Assembly (NCBI GenBank): GCA_003184365.1
Contig: NKYR01000013.1
Span: forward strand, 124,001-188,000
Direction of reading: 5' to 3'
DNA length: 64,000 nucleotides
DNA from: Evernia prunastri
Lineage: Eukaryota > Ascomycota > Lecanoromycetes > Lecanorales > Parmeliaceae
The notes beneath the pieces are model-generated. The model made no database searches and was not told the DNA's origin. It was given only the letters and a program-made list of their open reading frames with translations. Position 1 is the stretch's first letter; the number at the start of each line of letters is the position of its first letter. Position numbers and translations under genes: made by a program. This document shows positions 44,569 to 54,151 of the stretch, in pieces.

Positions 44569-44679
44569 ATGTCTTCGAGAAGGTCTCCTTGTGTCTCTGG
44601 CTGCGCCTCCGATCCTTTGCAACATCCATATTCAACCGATGCTACTACTGGTGCTATACTGATACCTCAGTCTCTCAAC

Positions 44680-45954
44680 ATGTCGCATCGGGAAAGCTAC
44701 TACTCGGATCAATGGGCGAGACTCGGACACGACAAAGAAGACCTCACCCCTTCTCGCCACCCACGTGAAGTCTCTTCCCGAAGGTGAAGGGCCGTCAAGT
44801 CGATGAAACGATGTAATCGGGTTAGCTAACATCGTTTTAGTAATCATACTCCGTACCCCGAAGAACACGGCATCGCATCATTTGCCTCTCGCGCTGTGTA
44901 CACAGACGCATACAGCACGGCCTCTCCAGGCTCACTCTACGGATTAGCTGAGGATCGGGCAAGTCTGGACCCCAGAGCCATTGGACATTTGCAACAAATC
45001 AATCCTGCATACCGAGATGAAGTTATGGAACAGAATCGCGTTTTGGTTATGCCTCCTCCCACAAGAAGACCCGTGTCATATGAGCCCCCCGATCGGCTTG
45101 AACATATGAACCAGGCAGCGCCACAACTCTCCAGGATCCCAACCTCATTCCAGCATCCCTATTCGCACTCAGATACTGGGATGGGGTTCAGTTCAGCGAG
45201 GTCTCCCCCAGGGTTAACGCGTCGCATGAGCTATCAAGATGTGAACCAAAGACCACCTTCATCGGCTAGCAATCATCCATGGGAAACGGAGTATACAATT
45301 CCACAGGATCGTGCTGAATACCTGGATGAACGAGTTGCCTCAAGGGAAGCAGCCATATTGCCCGAGCCTAAAGGATATGAGAGGCCACCAAGAAGATCCC
45401 GTGGAGGTCGAGATGAGTTTGCTGAAGGCCAGGTCCAGCATTTGCCCAAGATTCAGGTCCAGCAGGCCCGGGAACGAGACCTGGACTACGAGCCAGTCAG
45501 CCTGGACCTTCAAGAACAGAACGACATCCTGTCTCGCGTGAATAGACGTCTTTCTCAATGCGCTTTTGATTTCATTGCCATGTACCAGTTCCCAATACCA
45601 CTGGAAGCTGGAAAGCCCATGGTACGAGTTGCCACTGATAGGGCTTGGACTGAGTGGGTGTATCTGTTGAAAAGGCTGGCTACCAAGCGTCGCATACCTT
45701 CGAAGGCAATCTACGATGGCCAGATCAAGGAGCTGACAACATTGCTGGACAATTCCGTGGAGATGCGTCACTCTACCAAGCCTCAGTCGAGACCACTAAA
45801 GGATGACCGTCATGTGCTCCAATTGATCTCCGCTGGTATACAGGTTGGAAGAATGCTTAAGGATGCCACTACAATGGACTATCTGGATAGACTCTACAAG
45901 GACACAGAAGCGCTCATCCAAGAGCGAAAAAGCATGCCCAGATACTCAAGGTGA
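44680..45954 (+). CDS. Hypothetical protein with disordered N-terminus and helical C-terminal domain
   Basis: Exons 44680-44783 and 44841-45954 join as VSSR-SNHTPYPEEHG, giving 405 residues. ATG at 44680 (MSHRESYYSDQWARLGHD) was chosen because an acceptor-like tacctcag lies just upstream, suggesting a 5'-UTR intron. An in-frame ATG at 44569 would add 37 residues. Residues 1-210 are Pro/Ser/Arg-rich and disordered. From about 215 a compact, conserved-looking domain starts: LDLQEQNDILSRVNRRLSQC, CAFDFIAMYQFPIPLEAGKP, TEWVYLLKRLATKRRIPSKA, LLDNSVEMRHS and ISAGIQVGRMLKDATTMDYL. No signal peptide or membrane segment. I do not recognise the domain; the layout suggests a nuclear or scaffold-type protein, which is inference. 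Confidence 0.72.
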
Positions 45955-48757
45955 CCAAAGCCTAAAAGGGAAATTAGGAAGGACCATAGGCTGTTAGCGA
46001 AAGCTCCAAGCGGCCTGCAAATGACCTTTGGCTTGACGAGTATTGGAGAGATTGGTCTCCCGTTGGCCGGGTAATACATCAAGGATCTGTCTTTGGACAC
46101 TTTTACCTAATTGAAAGTACGGAGCCAGCAAGGCTACAGCCTTGCTAGCATTTCCTTTTTTTGCTTCTCTATAGCAGATCTACTACGGAATACAGGATCC
46201 AGCCAGGCTTTTCTTATGCCCTCTCGGATGCTAATGCCTTTGGGCCACCGGATTGTCTCCGTGAGCGACGCACTTGGATAACTATCTTGACGTACAGCAA
46301 TCTGGCTTTTATTTCGGTGTTCTCTCCAAGCTTTTGTCCAAGGGTGTTCGGACCAATTGGGCTCCAGGCGCTTGAAGAGGCTTTATTGTTCCTCCTTTCG
46401 GCATCTTCATCACTTTCCAGCATCCTTGAAGTAACCTTTTGATAACAAATGCAATATAACCCGTAGATTGGCTCATTTACCTGCATTTTGATATCCAATA
46501 TTCATTTAACAGCAAGCAGTCGTGCACGTTCTCAATTCCAAATTCTACCCATTCCTTGATGGCCAGTGACCAAATTACAGACGGCAAGCGCTTTCATTAG
46601 GGATCGATACAACACACCGATGACAGGCCATCTCACAGCTCCTCCGTACCTCTCATACGGTTTTTGAAGAAAGGACACATCATATTTGGCAAAAATTTGG
46701 TTCAATTCACTGTGAAAACGCATAGGCATCCACGGCCTTGAGAGATTTTCTCACATCGAATGACAACATCAAGAAGATCGCTTTCCTCGATCTTGTAGTA
46801 GAATCTCTCTCTTAATCTATGCAGGGGCCGCCTGCAATGCTTTGACAAAGGCATAGAGACCTGCATGGTACAGGGCGGCAAACCCCGATAGGATGAACAC
46901 GATTACTATACAATCAAGATGGCTGGTAAAGCGTCTTTTCCTGTCACGATCTGCCTCTGCCTGTCTTGTCTTACCCAATTGTCATACAACATTTGGCACC
47001 ATTGATCTATGAAATCTCAGTAATGTTTTAGGTCGTGAATTCTCGAGGACGACAAGCATCCATAGGATGATGGAGGTTATAAAGTTCTGACCGACACGTG
47101 GCTTGAGAAACCTAGTCAGCGGCTTCAGGAGCACTACTCCGGGAGAGCTACGACTGCTGGCCTCTCATCTTGCTACATGTCAATCCGACCTGCGTGAGAA
47201 TGTTGAGATGGATGTGGTCGGGTGCCGGAGTAAGATGGGATTGGCTGTGGAGAGGACCAGAAGCGTACTTTGATATTAGAGTGCAATAACGGTCAAATGA
47301 GATGGGCGCCCGCACATGCGGGATGTCGTTATAGGAATAGCCAAGCGGCTCAAGTTGGCTCCATCCTCCGTACGATTATATAATGGATTCTCAGCCAGTC
47401 AAATACCCAGACTCAAGTACTCCTCCAGCAGAGCCGCTGAGGTCACTCTACGCAGACCTTTGGCGCCGGAGCCGTCGGCGCTCAAGCTGAGAGCCTCAGA
47501 TGAAAGCGTGCAGGTCTATTCGTAGCGAGTCAAGCAATGGCTTGATGCAACATTGGTGGCACTTCTCGCGCGCTTTCATGCTCTCAGGATAGAGATCCCC
47601 TGGGCGGCTGGCTATACCAATTTTCCATTATATAAACACCGCCTTCATTCCAGGAGGGTAGAGTGACATCTCGATTCCAAAGTCCTTGGTAGCTGGGATT
47701 CCCCTGGGCTGCGTGGGGTACCTTCGCCATCACAATCCTTAGCGCTCCTACATACTCCCTTGATCCGGCGAACACTCGGTTCCTTGACGTTTCACTCGGC
47801 TTTTTTGAGCAGGATCTTCCTACCTTTGCCTCTTACCTCGGGTCAAGATTGTCATCAGCATCAGTAAGAATAGCAACCTCCTGTTTCAGCTGTTGTTGAT
47901 CCCCCCCTCAGTGGGCACTACATACGTCTGTCACGGATGTGATACTGACGGCAGTGCTTTAGGTCACTCGGTCGTCGAATCAAAGGCCGCAGTAGCTCTT
48001 AATCAGCTGCACGGACGGGGCGCGAATCACATTGGAACATCGTCAAGCTTAGAGTACCAGGTGTTGCGACTTAATCCTTTACGCCCGAATCATAGCCTTG
48101 ATAGGTTTGTTGGTTTATATCACGGCGCTTCGAGGACCAACGAATGACCACTTGGCACTCGGATCCCTCCCACACCCTGTCACCCTTATATCGACCTAGT
48201 TCCCTCGTGGCTTCCTTCACTCTTCCTTTCGGGTCCAACCCCAGCGGCGATCTTTCTTCACTAAACCTGAAGAAGTTAAACGACTTCTAATATTGCATCA
48301 GGGTGCATCATTTGCAACGCTGTTGTAACTGAATCAAAAAAAAAAAACGAGGCAAAAAATAAAAAGGCAAAAATAAAAAAAAGGATTATTTATTTTTGAG
48401 TGAAAAAGAGAAAAGCAAGAAAAGGTCTTGGCGCGAAAATCATTCCTGTAGCCGCCCGGTCAAGCATTCACCACCACTCATTGCTCACCTCCTCACCGCG
48501 CGCGCCCCGGCCTTGTTTGCTAGCCCAATAACAAATCAGGTATGTGCTTACCTCCGTACTCGCCGTCTTCTCATCCTCCTCTTTCTTCTCTCCTCCCTCC
48601 TTTCTTCTCCTTCCATATAAGCCCAAGACTCCCCAGAGCCTCTCTTTTTTCTTGTGCTGCGGTCACGGCTCACTCATGCCCCTCGCAGGCATCGCCGTCT
48701 GATACGCGTCTCCGGTCACTCATTTGACAAGACGCTCGCTCCATCCCGACAGCCATC
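45955..48757. other. Long intergenic region without recognisable genes
   Basis: 2.8 kb. No frame longer than about 95 codons, none with family features, and no tRNA-like T-arm (GGTTCRANYCC) on either strand. An A-rich stretch (48330-48400) and C/T-rich leader (48570-48650) belong to the promoter of the next gene. A non-coding RNA or degraded element cannot be excluded. Confidence 0.45.
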
Positions 48758-49471
48758 ATGTCTCCCACCTCGCCCAAACCTCTTCCTCCAACCATCAGTA
48801 CCACCTCCCCTACTGCCGACACGCCAAAATCCCCAAAACCAACCCTGCCCGCCCTCAAGACGCCCAAGACGGCAAGCCTACCCTCAGAGCTACCAAGAAG
48901 CCCGCAACCCGGCCCGCTGGAGGTCATAAAGCAGGAAGAGGAAGACATGAAAACACCCATCACACCACCACAAGCCTACACCGAATTCCTCAGAACCCTT
49001 TCCCCGGCCGTCTCCACCCCTTCCACCGGCATATCTCCAATCTTCGACCGCCTGTCCGGCAAATCCACACCTCTCAGCCAACCCTCCAGCGCCAACAGCT
49101 GTTCCTGCAGCAGCCATGAGGCCTTGAAAACCCAATCCGCACCCATGGTCCCACCCTCACCGTTCATGCGCCCTCCAAATTCTGCACGCACACCCACCCT
49201 CCTACGGAAACTGCGCATCCCACAGTCACCAGCCTGGTCTCCCTCGACAGACTCACCAAAAAGCAGCGCGTTGAGTAGCGCTCACCGTTCTCCGTTCTCA
49301 CCTGCGGATTGGGCCGTCGATGGGAAGGTGAGATATATCGAAGGGGCTAGGTCGTGCACCAACAAGCCGGTCAGCGTAAGGCAGGTGATCACCAAGACAG
49401 TGACGTACACGCGAACGCCCATTACGCCGCTTGATCCCGCGCCGAAAGGGAAGAAGAGAAGGTTGGAGTAG
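48758..49471 (+). CDS. Ser/Pro/Thr-rich, probably nuclear protein of unknown function
   Basis: 237 residues, no intron, TAG after KGKKRRLE. The sequence is dominated by SP and TP sites (MSPTSPKPLPPTIST, LPALKTPKTASLPSELPRSP), i.e. potential proline-directed kinase or CDK targets, and is mostly disordered. A more ordered C-terminal block (FSPADWAVDGKVRYIEGA, VRQVITKTVTYTRTPITP) ends in a basic nuclear-localisation-like KGKKRRLE. No known domain is recognised. Frame length, codon regularity and a C/T-rich leader support a real gene. Confidence 0.65.
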   Translation: MSPTSPKPLPPTISTTSPTADTPKSPKPTLPALKTPKTASLPSELPRSPQPGPLEVIKQEEEDMKTPITPPQAYTEFLRTLSPAVSTPSTGISPIFDRLSGKSTPLSQPSSANSCSCSSHEALKTQSAPMVPPSPFMRPPNSARTPTLLRKLRIPQSPAWSPSTDSPKSSALSSAHRSPFSPADWAVDGKVRYIEGARSCTNKPVSVRQVITKTVTYTRTPITPLDPAPKGKKRRLE

Positions 49472-51574
49472 AGCTCGCGTTCTCCACCTCTTACGCGTTC
49501 AGCTTCGCTATTCGAGTTCTACCCACACCCACTCCTGCACTGGCTACGCTCATCCTCTACCACTACGCTACTTCACTTTGACATCTCTTCACGACCTAAT
49601 GACGCGCCGCGATGCCCGTCCGCGCTGCTCGAAGCCAACGCATTACCTATCACCCTACCGACGCGACATGGGAGGCAAACGATGTGACGAAATTTGGCGC
49701 TCGGGCGTCGGACTTGGACACCGCAGATAGGAGTTCTGCCGAAGCTTGCTGGTAATGTTTGTGTTTGATTTTTGTACTGGCGCATGGGAGCTTGCAAAGG
49801 GTACAGGCAGGGGAGGGAGGGAAAGCTGGGCGAGGCACAAATGTTCTGCGCCGAGATACCACTGTTTGCTTTAAATCATCGATCAATTCATGCTAGCTCT
49901 GCCACCTCAAAACGTCGACCATACCGCCCACTCTTTCTCTCTCTTTCTCTCCCACCCCCCTCAGAGACGTACACAACAATAAAAGCAACGACAACAATAA
50001 CAACAACAACGACAACAACCCACCAATCCACTCACTCACTCACTGCCCCCCCTCCCCAAACCCTCCATCTGCATCATCTCGCATCTCGCATGATGCAACC
50101 CTAACAGACCTGCCCCACCACCATCCAAATATCCCTAATTCACTACCCCCGCCCCCGCGGTTAAAAGCAGCAAGCCAAAAAAAAACGGATCACCCATGCA
50201 CATCCACATCCCACACCCTTGGTAACGCCCCGCTCGAAGCTAAGCTAGCTGTAGCCGCCCACGCTAAAATGCTAGCTGCGAAGCCTAAGCCTGCGATAGA
50301 ACGGCGCGCTAAGGTAAGCTGGGGTGTGTGTCCTTTACAGTAGGTAGGTAGCTAAGGTAAAAATTGCGCAAAGCAGGGGCGCTCAATATTTCTACTTAAT
50401 GAAATGGAGAGGGCCGTCTGGATGGGATCTGGGGAATGATTAGGGTCAGGTTAGGAGGGGAAAGGGGAAGGGGAGGGGAGGTGGGGAGAAGGGGCTGTAA
50501 GCGCTGGCTGGGGCAGGGGCTGGGGGGATGGGGTTTGGTGGGTAGGTTTTTAGGTGGGGTTACAGTGACTTTTTTCCCATGCAGGACGAATATGGGGGAA
50601 TCTGTGCTGGAGTTTCTTTGTTCTGGAGCTGATGGTATGAGTAGGAGGGGAAGGGGAGGGGGAGGAGAGGTAAGGAGGAGAGGGGGGCCGAAATATGGGA
50701 ATGAGAGTGTGGGTGGTTTTCCTTTTCCATTTCCATTTCCATTTCATATTTCATCTCATATTATTTTTATATTATTTTCATATGCCACTCGCGCCTGCCT
50801 GGCTGCCTGCAGGAAGCATGTAAGTAAATAGCCTTGCTGCACTCTGCCTAATCAAACCACAACACTTGCTCCGTAAATCAAATCAAATCAAATCAAACCA
50901 AAGTCAGCACACACGCATCTCCACCAGCCCGCGATCCCCATCCCCCCTTCGCCCCGGAGGCCCTNNNNNNNNNNNNNNNNNNGCCTGCAGGAAGCATGTA
51001 AGTAAATAGCCTTGCTGCACTCTGCCTAATCAAACCACAACACTTGCTCCGTAAATCAAATCAAATCAAATCAAATCAAACCAAAGTCAGCACACACGCA
51101 TCTCCACCAGCCCGCGATCCCCATCCCCCCTTCGCCCCGGAGGCCCTAACCGCCTAAAAGCTAAATTACATACGGCCGCAGGCAAGTAGTAAGGAGGTAG
51201 CTGGGGGGGTTGGGGCCGATTTGGGGGGGTTTCTTTTTTTTGGGAGGGTTGGATGGGATTTGTCTATGGAGTATGCTTGGGGAGAAGAGGGGAGGGAGGG
51301 GAGGGGTAACTGTGCGATGGGGAGGGAGAGGAGAGTGGGCGACTGACGAGGAAAGATGCTATACGCAAAAAGGAATGTCTTGTGTTGCGCAGGATAGATA
51401 GGCACGCAAAGTGTTGTGGTCCAATCAATTGTACCTGCCTACTCCAGCTGCTCTGTTTAGATCCAATCTGCTACCCACAAGGCTACCTACCTACGCGCGA
51501 ACGCACGACTCTGCAAGGCTGTGCGCTGAGCTGAGAGCGTGAATAATGCACGGTAGGTAAACTACACCAAGTGC
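49472..51574. other. Convergent intergenic region with strand-switching tracts
   Basis: 2.1 kb between the 3' ends of the Ser/Pro-rich gene (plus) and the seven-exon secreted protein gene (minus). It starts C/T-rich (49930-50160, ctctctttctctccc, ccccccctcccc) with an (aac)n-like repeat at 49978-50030, and becomes G/A-rich (50440-50560, 50640-50700, 51190-51350). The sequence gap described separately lies inside. No gene is supported. Confidence 0.6.
50805..51147. other. 18-N gap flanked by a 160/165-bp direct duplication
   Basis: Bases 50805-50964, ending at the N run 50965-50982, recur as 50983-51147. The only difference is one extra aaatc unit in a pentanucleotide tract. Two contig ends overlapping but not merged because of a slipped microsatellite is the simplest reading. 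Confidence 0.8.
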
Positions 51575-53377
51575 TCAAGCACTAGCTGCCACGGACTCAT
51601 TCGTCCAAGAGTCACCGGGCAGAGTCACCAAAGAGCTGCTGTTCCCGTCTTGCGAAGATGCCGTCACCAGCTCGAACGGAACGTCCTCGTCGAACCCCTG
51701 CAGACCGGCCTGCGGAGACGCAGTCTCGAAATGTTGCAGAGCAGCACCAGCACCAGCACCGGCATCTGCCAGCGAGACCGTGGACGAATTCCCAACTATG
51801 TCACCGCGCTCGAACTTGTTGGCCGACAGCTCAAGATTGATGTTCCCCGCAAGACCTGTTTTTTTTTTTTTGCAGAGCAACTCGTCAGCGTGTGTGGAGG
51901 CAATCAACGTCGGGGGTGTCTCGTCCGTCGCCACCTACCGAGACCCTTGGCCTTACCCCCCTTCTTTTTCTGTCTCGTGCACATACTCGCGATCGCGGTC
52001 ACCGCTTCCCAGATCTCGTACCTGGATTATGATTTCGGGAGTCAGTCTTGCTTGTTTGAAGCGGGGTCAGAGAGCCTTGAAACAACGCCTAGAGAGGTAA
52101 ACACTTCCCAAGACGTGTTTCAAGACTCAACGTTTGGCTCAGATGAGGGAAACATGGGATTCGAAAATACGTACCAGGTTGCAACAGTCGCCGGACCATT
52201 AATGTCGATGCTTGCTTGACACTTTCTGTCGGCTATAGACGAAAATGAAAGAGTGGTATCAGTCACGTTGCTTCATTACATGGGGCGTACGGCCTATGGC
52301 TTTCTTACATGCCTCGAGCACAAGGGGCAATTGCTCTTGGACGTCCCTGTCTTCAGGGTATCCGAACACCTTCACCCGCTTGGTAGCTCTCATGTTGGAG
52401 AAAATGGCCACAGTTGAATTCCACGCGGGTCCGGGAGTCGAAGTTGGGTCACACTTGACGTTCGGTCTGTAGTCGGCGATTGCAACGTTGATATTGTTAT
52501 CGCCGCCTAGAGCAAATCAGTTTGGAACGTTTCAGAAGAATACGCTTAGAGTCCCGGTGTTTCGTTCGTCGCACTCCATTGGGCTACCAAGCGGTATAGA
52601 GCTGGGCTGCAAGCCCCATGAATGCCTGATCTTGGAACACTCACCAATGTTCATTGCCATACCCCCCATCCCTCTTTGAACAACGCAGTTCTGCAGCATC
52701 GTATACGCAGCTAGGCCGATCTCTTTCGGGCTCGCGTGGCCAGATATGGCGCCTTTCTTGAGAACTGCTGCAGTAGGATTCCAGGGTCAGTGGACTTTGT
52801 TTAGGGGGTAATAGCCTGCCTTGCAACATGTCTCAAAGAGTGAACACTTCCCAAGACGTGTCGTACGACACATGCTTTGGTCCAAACAAGGAAACATGGA
52901 CTCTGAAAGTACGTACGCTGAACGAAGCACAACCCATCGTCTGTTACTCATGTATTAGAATAAGAGGCATGGTATTTGCTCGCCCAGTGGTGGGGCATTG
53001 TATGTAAGAAGTAGCAGCATCGGTGGGGTCTTACTGCTGAGTGTTCGTAAAGGAAGCGGAACATCGAAGGGTACCCCGCTGTCACGCTCGGCAAACGTGA
53101 ACTGTGTCTCGTCCTTGTACAGGAATTTGAACACGTTGCGGCAACTTGGAACCTTCAGGTTCTTGCCGTATTTTGTCGAATCGCACAGGATCGTCAACGA
53201 GTTTCCAGATGAAGAAGTGTTGCTTGAAGGTGCTACGATGTTAACGGGTGACAACGGGTTCGATGATGCCAATGGCCCTGCGGCCAGATTGCCAATGGTA
53301 TCGGAACGTCGAGGCGGACTTGCTGCAGGAACTGTATCCCAGTGTAGGGCCCATAATAGTATGAGATAGACGGACAT
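51575..53377 (-). CDS. Secreted protein with two diverged Cys repeats, seven exons, unknown function
   Basis: Exons 53035-53377, 52917-52940, 52645-52767, 52309-52506, 52175-52232, 51939-52021 and 51575-51855 fit in phase to 369 residues. Signal peptide MSVYLILLWALHWDTVPA, then a Ser-rich stretch. Repeat 1 is PSCRNVFKFL, VPLPLRTLS-NDGLCFVQ, SPKEIGLAAYTMLQNCVV, GGMAMNIG-GDNNINVAIADY. Repeat 2 is VQEQLPLVLEA-SDRKCQASIDI, W-YEIWEAVTAIASMC, GGKAKGLG-LAGNINLELSA. The pattern C...C...GG...GN.N in both halves shows an internal duplication. A Gly/Ala/Ser-rich tail follows without a clear GPI signal. Exon 2 has only 24 nt. Introns 2 and 5 (149 and 153 nt) are related introner-like elements, placed at different points in the two repeats. 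The design recalls small secreted fungal proteins of unknown role. Confidence 0.78.
52022..52174 (-). repeat. Introner-like element (intron 5 of the secreted two-repeat gene)
   Basis: 153-nt intron with donor GTACGTATTTTC and end CTGACTCCCGAAATCAT...CAG. It shares an exact 19-mer (ACACGTCTTGGGAAGTGTT) and its flanks with intron 2 of the same gene, and the 5' and 3' ends with the esterase intron. Confidence 0.7.
52768..52916 (-). repeat. Introner-like element (intron 2 of the secreted two-repeat gene)
   Basis: 149-nt intron with donor GTACGTACTTTCAGAGTC, a 14-bp perfect palindrome GTGTCGTACGACAC (52858-52871) next to the shared 19-mer, and branch/3' end CTGACCCTGGAATCC...CAG. Confidence 0.7.
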
Positions 53378-54151
53378 GGTTTGCAGATGGGACGGGTCAT
53401 TACTCGAGTAAAAGATGTCATCTCGGTCTTGAGTGATGAAGGTCTAAAGTTCACCTTTGCGCCTATGTATGCCAAACATTATACAAGCGTCATGATATCT
53501 CTCGGTGTGCGAGATATATTATCGCTTATGCGCGCCTACCTAAGATACGTCTCGTATCATCTGTCGAGCGGCTTTACCCTTCTCATGCAACTATTCCCCC
53601 CAAGAACCCCACATCTGTCGCCATTCATTGGCAGTCTCGTGTAAGAGCATCTGCATAATCCCAGCATCTCCCGCGAGACCAAGATGATGGTTCGTATCTC
53701 CAAGATATCCCGAAAGCAAAGCGGAGCGATTGTGAATCCTTGATTGTCCTCTTGATGGTGAAGTTGTACTCGTACTTCTTAATTGCACTTTGCGCAGCCC
53801 GAGGTTCAGCAGAGAATAAGCCTGTCGAGTATTCCATACATTTGGGGACTCATGTTGATGTATGCGCCACCGATGCAGATTCGATACGCGCTGATTGAAC
53901 AGGCGGGAAAAGCGGTCGCTTGACTCCTGTTGATGTGAGAGCATTAGGAGGGACAATGGACAGCGCTGCATTCACCGAAGGCCCTTAAGCATTTCATCAC
54001 AAAGTCAACATAGGTGACCTTGTATTGCAGCACCATATTATTATACGTTTGTCCTGTAGTGAGCTCTCTGGCTTGATCTTCGGACAAGCAGAGCGGCGCA
54101 CTTCATTTCCATGTGATTCATGGTCGATTGAGGCAGGAAAATTGAAGACGG
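53378..54151. other. Intergenic region between the two-repeat secreted protein and hxB-type genes
   Basis: Promoter of the secreted protein gene and 3' flank of the sulfurase gene. A minus-strand frame at 53591-53971 is open for 126 codons but has no motif; an overlapping frame is also open, so coding cannot be asserted. Confidence 0.45.

Noticed and set aside
53591..53971. 126-codon minus-strand frame
   Set aside because: No motif, and a second overlapping frame on the same strand is equally open.
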